A DNA stretch of 64,000 nt from Voacanga thouarsii (lineage: Eukaryota; Streptophyta; Magnoliopsida; Gentianales; Apocynaceae). A program made the translations under genes and the position numbers. Under the pieces are notes generated by a model, which was not told the DNA's origin, searched no databases, and saw nothing but the letters and a program-made list of their open reading frames with translations. The stretch spans positions 3,441,001 to 3,505,000 of the forward strand of contig JANUWF010001783.1 of assembly GCA_026120185.1 (NCBI GenBank), given 5' to 3'. This document shows, piece by piece, positions 57,859 to 64,000 of the stretch (position 1 is the first letter of the stretch; each line of letters opens with the position of its first letter).

Positions 57859-60469
57859 GGGTAAGGTTAGGAGTATTAAATATGGAGTATATGTATTTAG
57901 AATTTATTTTGAATGGATATAAAAAAAAACTTATGAATATAATACATAATATATATACTTGAACTTAATTAGTTTATTTTTAATTATTTTTTAATATAAC
58001 TTGACATATTTATTATTCAAAAGTAAAAAATAAATATTTTCATTGTATTGATATAGATTTTAACCTTAAAGCAATCCACGAGTTCTTTTTTAAAAAAAGA
58101 TTTCAAAAATTCACTCTGATTTGTATATATCCTAGACATCCAAAAAATTCAAATTACTTTTTTTTTTCCCCACTAAACAATTAATATAACATGTTAGTGT
58201 AGAGGATGGGATTAGGAGGGCGGAGACAAAGGATGCATTTATCCCAGTATAAAATATTGCATGATAGGCTATGCATTTTGGTTGGCTGCTTAATAGAATA
58301 TGTGCTCAAGAACAAAAAACCATTGGATAAAATATTGCGTGATGTATTCAAGTTGAAGGGTTAAATAGAATATGTGCCCAAGAAAAGAAAAAAAAACTAT
58401 TGAGATGAAATTTGTTTTCTTGAGCCTTTGGTTCGCGGAGGGGGAGGGTGAGGGGAAGGGGAGATGCACATTTTATTTATAATAAATAAAGTAAAAATAT
58501 TTACTTTATTTTGTTTGGTATGAAAAAGAGAAGAGGTGAAACGAGAAGGAAGAAGAGAGAGAATAATTAATTTAATTTATTATTTTATCTCTTATTATCT
58601 ATTTTATTAAAAATTTTAATATTAAAAATTGAGTCAATGTTGTCATTTTTACTCTTATTTTATTTTTTCTCTCTCAATTCTTCCAAATTGAAAGGAGAGA
58701 AAATGCTGATGGGAGGGGGAGTGGTATCCTTCTTGATTTACTTTTGCTCCATATTTACATCTAACCAAATGAGGTAAGTATACCATCTACCTCCACATTT
58801 ACTTTCCCTCCTCATTTACTTTGATAAACCCATCCAACCAAACATAGCGAGTAAATAAGAAAATATTTAACTAGATAGTCATAATATATTCTAATTTATA
58901 AAATATATTATTTTTCTTTAATAAACAAGAATACATTAGCTACATAAATATGACACATAATCAAATTAATAAAATATTTATTGTTATTCAAATCGGTGAC
59001 GGATATATGACATGACCCTAAGAGTAGTGGGGCATATATATATTGTTAATTTTTAAAAAAATAATTTGCTAATTTTTCTTTTAAATAATTTTTAATGACT
59101 TCTCGAATAATAAATATTTCTTTAAGTTTTCTAATGATAGATCAATGCTGATACATTATGTGATAATTTTTATTTAATAGTCACATAGTCAAGTAGTGAA
59201 TTTTTTGAACCATATTATGTGAGTTATATGGTTTTCACCTAAAGTTTCTGCCACTAACTCAAGTGTCATTGATGAAGTAAATAATAAATTTAAAATATTA
59301 AAGATTGAAAATAATATTATGGTAAAGTTTAGAACAAGTTGATATTATTTCTGTTTAAAGATTTTTAGTATTGAGAGGAAACACCCCGATTCCATGAAAT
59401 ATTTAATAATTCTTGTATAATAACAAAGATTTTTTTAAAATTTTTTTTTTCAGAGTATTAGCTAGTCATTTCATCTATAATCTTGACATCATTTGTAAAT
59501 GTTTATTATTAAATTTAATAATATAAATATTTGTCTTTTTATTATTTTAAATATCGTGTATTAATAAATAAAAAGTTTATTTCCCCTTACGATCAAATCT
59601 CATCTAAGAAGGTGGATTAGTCCTTATTTTATACTTTTTTTCAGGATTTGAATATTGTATTTTAATTTGGCAAAAATAAAAAATGTGTAGTGTATTACTA
59701 TATTCTTAGAGAGATTGGCGGTGGACGTGATTAATCAATGAAGGTTGTATCCTCTTATACAGAACATCTTAGTTATAAAAGTTTTTAAAAAAAAATATAT
59801 TTATTTTAAAAAGTGATCTTTCATTTCTAGACATTTTAAAGTAAAAATATAAATATTCATCTTGGGACGAAAGGATAATTAAAGTTATTGATTGATTTAC
59901 ACATTTATATATGATGAGGATTAACTTACAATAAAGAGAGCGATAATATATATATAATTTTTATTGATGTAAAATGCATATTGAGACAATATTTAAAGTA
60001 TATTTTGATATACATTTATAATAGATTTGAATTGTTATTAGTTTTAGCATATTAAATTGCTATAACACACTAGAAGTTATCAATAGTAAATTAAAACTTT
60101 TTTTTTGGGGGGTACACTGGCATTGAGGAATGTTTTTAATACCAATCTTTTAGTACCATAAGAAAGAAGTGCGGAGGAAAATGGAAAGAAAGAAGGTGAA
60201 GATGGAAAGGAAATGGTAGAGGTCACACGGCCTTTCCTTTGCGGGGGGGTGTGTTTGGCATTTTCTTCTATTAGAAAACACTTTTCTTTCCTATGGTAAA
60301 ATCCTTCTGCCAAATAGGGCCCTAGAGTAATCTTAGGTTAACCCAGTCCAGGTTTCACTTCCTTAGAAACAAGGGAAATCAAATTACTTTCTTAGAAATC
60401 ATTTTTCATTTCGTAAGTGTTTTTCGCAGTTAACAAATAATAGAGGAATTCTAGTTTTTTGAGGATTTA
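57859..60469. other. AT-rich intergenic DNA with MITEs, no gene seen
   Basis: Apart from the MITE at 58421-58850, this holds an imperfect two-copy repeat at about 58251-58396 (units with AAAATATTGCRTGAT and AATAGAATATGTGC). A possible hAT-type remnant lies at about 60105-60325, with GTGTTTGGCATTTTC and GCCAAATAGGGCCCTA. Long AT-rich stretches without coding signs fill 58860-60080. Confidence 0.45.
58421..58850. mobile_element. hAT-like MITE, copy B
   Basis: It is homologous to 41015-41440 in the same orientation, with matching internal blocks (GAAGAAGAGAGAGAATAATT; TCAATGTTGTCATTTTTACT; GGAGTGGTATCCTTCT). The ends read CCTTTGGTTCGCGGAGG and CCAACCAAACATAG. A target duplication is not certain. 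Confidence 0.6.
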
Positions 60470-60735
60470 TGTTGAGATAATTTCGGATTCAGTGCAGCAA
60501 TTTACGGAATGAAATTCTAGGATCATTCTAGGATCCTTACGAAATGGTATTCTAGGATCTTTAGTTATATATATTAGTGAATGTGTTTTTGGTAGTTTAC
60601 TCTGTATAAGAAATCTTAATTTGTACTAATATAGAAGTTTCTTTCCAGTAGGCATCTTGGCTCTGTATATATATTGAAGGTCAATAAGAAATCGGGGGAT
60701 CTCTTTTTTGGATCCTAGTATTTTTGTTTTCTTCA
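60470..60735 (+). repeat. 5' LTR of the copia element at 60 kb
   Basis: This 266-bp LTR begins TGTTGAGATAATTTCGG and ends GTTTTCTTCA, directly before TGTTATCAGAG. It contains repeats of ATTCTAGGATC. The boundary is inferred from the TG...CA rule and the primer-binding site because the partner LTR is outside the window. Confidence 0.7.
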
Positions 60736-60748
60736 TGTTATCAGAGTC

Positions 60749-63700
60749 ATGCCTCCCAAAGACGGAAGGGATTTCTGGTTCTGATAAAAAAAAACTTCCA
60801 GTCCTTACACTTTGAGTCCCAATGACAATCCTGGCAACATAATTACTCAAGTGTAGTTGAAGGGAGAAAAATATGAAGAGTGGGCATGGGCAGTGCGGAC
60901 TGTGTTGAGGGCCAAAAAGAAGTATGGTTTCATTGATGGAAACGGGAAACAACCGGCAGATGATTCGCCGGAGATTAAAGATTGGTGGACAGTCAATTCC
61001 ATGCTTGTTTCATGGGTATTTAACACCATTGAACCCTCTTTGCGATCAACAATTTCTATTATGGAGAAGGTAAGCAATCTGTGGGAGGACATAAGGCAGC
61101 GCATCTCCATTGGGAATGGACCGAGAGCACAACAATTGAGGTCAGATTTGACGAACTGTAAATTGGATGGACAGACCATAGTCAATTACTATGGACAGAT
61201 TAAAATCATATGGGATGAACTGAATAATTATGACAAAATACCATTGTGCAGTTGTGGTGGATGCAGATGCAATCTCACTGTTGAGCTGGAAAAGAAAAGG
61301 GAGGAAGAACGAGTTCATCAATTTCTGATAGGCTTGGATGAAGAACACTATGGTACTGTGCGCGCTAATATCTTGAGCACAGAGTCATTACCTAATCTGA
61401 ATAGGGTATATGCAATGGTTGTTCAACAAGAACAAGTAAGGACAATCTCACGAGCAAGAGAAGAGAAAGGCAACCCCATGAGTTTTGCGATTTAGGTTGG
61501 CGGACGAAGTTTAGGGGGGGGACAAGGTTGCGGTTTGCTCGCATTGTAACCGTGAGGGACATGACTCGGGTACCTGCTTTCAGTTGATAGGGTATCTAGA
61601 TTGGTGGGGAAATAAACCTTGCTCTAGTGCTAGAGGACGAGGAAGTGCGCGTAAGCACAATGATGGTGGAGGACGTGACAAGGGTAGTGTACCACGAGCA
61701 AATATCACTCAGACATTTGCAATAGAGAGTGGTCTCGGAGGCGTCACAGACTCTGACAGGAAAGGGCTTAGCGGTTTGAATGATGAACAATGGAGCACTT
61801 TGCTCAGAATTTATTTCACAGAAGACTGTGTCTAACAAAAGGTTGACTGGTAAGCAAGGAATTTTGTCTTGGATAATAGATTCAGGGGCTTCCCATCATA
61901 TGACTGGCACAAGGGCTTGTCTGAGAGATCTGTTTGATATTGTCTCATGTTCAGTCGGCTTGCCAAATGGTGAAGCAACTGTGGCCCTAAAAGGGGGAAC
62001 GGTGCATCTTGGAGAAGGATTGAAGTTGCAACACATTCTTTTTGTGCCTAATTTAAAATACAATTTGATTTTTATTTCACAACTTCTTAATGAATCAAGC
62101 CTGGTGCTGCAAATCACTAACAAAATATGTGCTATACATGACCGAAATATGAGGAGGCTGATCGGAGCAGGTGAACAACATGAGGGGCTATATTTTCTTA
62201 AGGTGGTGGTTTCAACAAATGCTTGTAAAGCCTCTGGAGTTGCAGACTTCAATCTTTGGCATAGGAGAATGGGTCATCCTGTTGAATAAGGTGCTAGAGC
62301 TGATTTCTGCCGCAAATAAATCTAGTTAAAGTAGTGATAATTTAAGTTGTGATGTTTGTTTTAGATTAAAAAAGACTAGACAGATGTTTTCTTCTAGTGA
62401 CAATAAAGCTGAGAATTGTTTTGATTTAATGCATTGGGATTTATGGGGACCTTATAGAGTTTTACCTTCTTGGGGAGCTAATTATTTTTTGACTATTGTT
62501 GATGATTGTTCTCGTGCTGTGTGGGTTTATTTGCTGAAAGGAAAACATGAAGTTACTTGTGTTCTTAAGAAGTTCATGGCTTTGATTAAAAGATAGTTTG
62601 AGAAGGATGTGAAAACTATTAGGAGTGATAACGGCAACGGGTTTGTGTGTCTGAAAGACTATTTTGATGAGCATGGCATATTGCACCAAACTTCTTGTGT
62701 AGGAACTCCTCAACAAAATGGACGAGTCGAGAGAAAACATCGTCCTATACTTAATGTGGCGAGAGCTTTGATGTTTCTGGCGCACTAGCTAATTGATTTT
62801 TGGGGTGAATGCATTCTTACTGCTGGATACTTCATCAATCGCACACCATTTGCAGTTTTGAAGGGAAAAACTCCTTATGAAATTCTCTTTGGACAACCTC
62901 CTTCCTATGTTCACATTAGGACTTTTGGGTTTGTTATGTGCATAAACAACTTCGAGATAAGGATAAATTTGCTAGTAGAAGTCGTCGATGTGTTTTTGTG
63001 GGGTACCCTTTTGACAAGAAATGATGGAAAATATATGATTTAGAAACTTCCCAGTATGTAGTCTCAAGGGATGTGATGTTTGTAGAAACCACTTTTCCAT
63101 ATGCTACACTAGTGTTTGTAGGTGACAATTCCACTCACCTTATGGAGGGGCCTAATGTGCATAAAGACTAGGAAACGGTTGAGGAAGATCGGGAGGTATT
63201 GGCCAACAAGAAACCTCTTGAAGATAGTCTTACTACTCAGGAAAATTCTGGAGATATAGTTGTCGCCAGTAGGGAAGAAACTTCACAAGGCGTAGGTGTG
63301 GTTAAAGAACACCAGTTGGGTCGTGGACATAGGATTAAACAGTCATCCACTAGTCTGAAGGATTATGTGATAAATAATGTGAGATTCAGCCCTTCACAGA
63401 GTTCATCTCTCCCATCGTCTTCCTCAAGTGTGTTTTATCCCATAGACAATTTTGTCCATTATGAAAAGTCTTCTTCGCAGCATCAGTCCTTCTTGGCAAG
63501 CATCACTGCAGGTTTAGAGCTAGCTTCTTATAATGAAGCAGTGAGAGATGAATAATGGCGAGAGGCTATGTGAAAAGAGATTCAAGCATTGAAAGAGAAT
63601 GGCACTTGGACGGTGGAGGACTTGCCCCTTGGGAAGAAGGCTATTGGCAGTAAGTGGGTGTACAAAATAAAATATAATTTAGATGGAAGCATAGAATAGT

Positions 63701-64000
63701 GCAAGGTTCGATTGGTAATTCATGGTAATAATCAAACCGAGGGTATCGACTACCATGAAACTTTTGCTCCCACAGCAAAGATGACCACTATACATACTTT
63801 TCTCACGGTGGCTGCTGCAAAGAATTGGGAACTGCATAAAATGGATGTGCAGAATGCTTTCTTGCACGGTGATTTGCATGAGGAAGTTTACATGAAAATG
63901 CCACCAGGTTTTGCCTCTGAAAGTCTTGGGAAAGTGTGTAGACTTCGCAGGTCTTTGTATGGTTTGCTAAGCTCGCAGATTCTTTGAAGGAGTATGATTT
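60749..64000 (+). pseudogene. Copia polyprotein, gag to RT, broken and truncated by the window
   Basis: The gag starts at ATG 60749 (MPPKDGRDFW), has early stops, then an open core 60857-61493 (YEEWAWAVRTVLRAKKKYGF, WWTVNSMLVSWVFNTIEP, FLIGLDEEHYGTVRANIL). Zinc knuckle CSHCNREGHDSGTC lies at about 61530. Protease: WIIDSGASHHMTG (61872). Pre-integrase: LWHRRMGHP (62257). The integrase reads DLMHWDLWGPYRVLPSWGAN (62426), RSDNGNGFVC and NGRVERKHR (62620-62740), so all three DDE residues remain. RT: KWVYKIKYNLDGSIE, HGNNQTEGIDYHETFAPTAK, MDVQNAFLHGDLHEEVYMKM (63640-63900), stopping before YVDD at the window end. Stops at 61493, 62287, 62594, 62788 and 63553 lie partly at Gln, Trp or Arg positions. 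Confidence 0.85.

Larger units (their letters stand above)
60470..64000 (+). mobile_element. Ty1/copia element, cut by the window end
   Basis: The 5' LTR is followed by primer-binding site TGTTATCAGAG and a copia polyprotein that runs off the window. The 3' LTR and target duplication cannot be seen; ATTTA (60465-60469) would be the left duplication. It differs in sequence from the elements at 29 kb and 42 kb, so a third copia family is present. Confidence 0.85.

Overview
The window is nuclear DNA of a flowering plant, probably a eudicot. The evidence is AT-rich sequence packed with plant-type Ty1/copia and Ty3/gypsy LTR elements, Stowaway-like and other MITEs, and plant-only gene families (DUF868, RKD/RWP-RK). 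The species cannot be told from the sequence alone. No tRNA, rRNA, CRISPR or prokaryote-type operon is seen.

Layout. 1-3.2 kb: an LTR cut by the window edge, sitting inside a dead MULE transposase. 3.46-3.7 kb: an orphan CACTA-like end. 6843-24379: one full-length Ty3/gypsy Tat-lineage element on the minus strand. It has 0.8-kb LTRs, a perfect 5-bp target duplication (AATAT), gag-PR-RT-RH-aRH-IN, and an antisense plant-mobile-domain ORF that is itself split by a 4.7-kb solo LTR (9832-14562). 27466-27723: a fold-back MITE. 29138-35700: a Ty1/copia element (duplication ATCTA) whose zinc-knuckle codons are split by another solo LTR (30471-31944). 36694-37220: an essentially perfect (TTA)n tract of about 175 units. 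38709-39692: an intact DUF868 gene. 40.3-41.4 kb: two MITEs. 41926-47265 (+) and 47543-52709 (-): two copies of one copia family, head to head in opposite orientation, each with its own 5-bp duplication. 53340-57777: an eight-exon minus-strand gene for a PRUNE/DHH-like protein. 60470-64000: another copia element, cut by the window end.

Most interesting: the second copia copy (47543-52709) has lost its protease-integrase region. In its place it carries about 1.8 kb of foreign DNA (49944-51764) with a complete four-exon RKD (RWP-RK plus leucine-zipper-like) transcription-factor gene, introns included, antisense to the element. The RKD reading frame can be followed through all four exons but is broken by four stop codons, each one C-to-T step from a glutamine codon. 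The same transition signature breaks the retroelement ORFs and has hit catalytic codons of the Tat element (protease D to N, RT YVDD to YVND, integrase E to K).

Only DUF868 is a fully convincing intact gene. The PRUNE-like gene splices cleanly into 522 codons but lacks an in-frame ATG and has degenerate metal-binding motifs.
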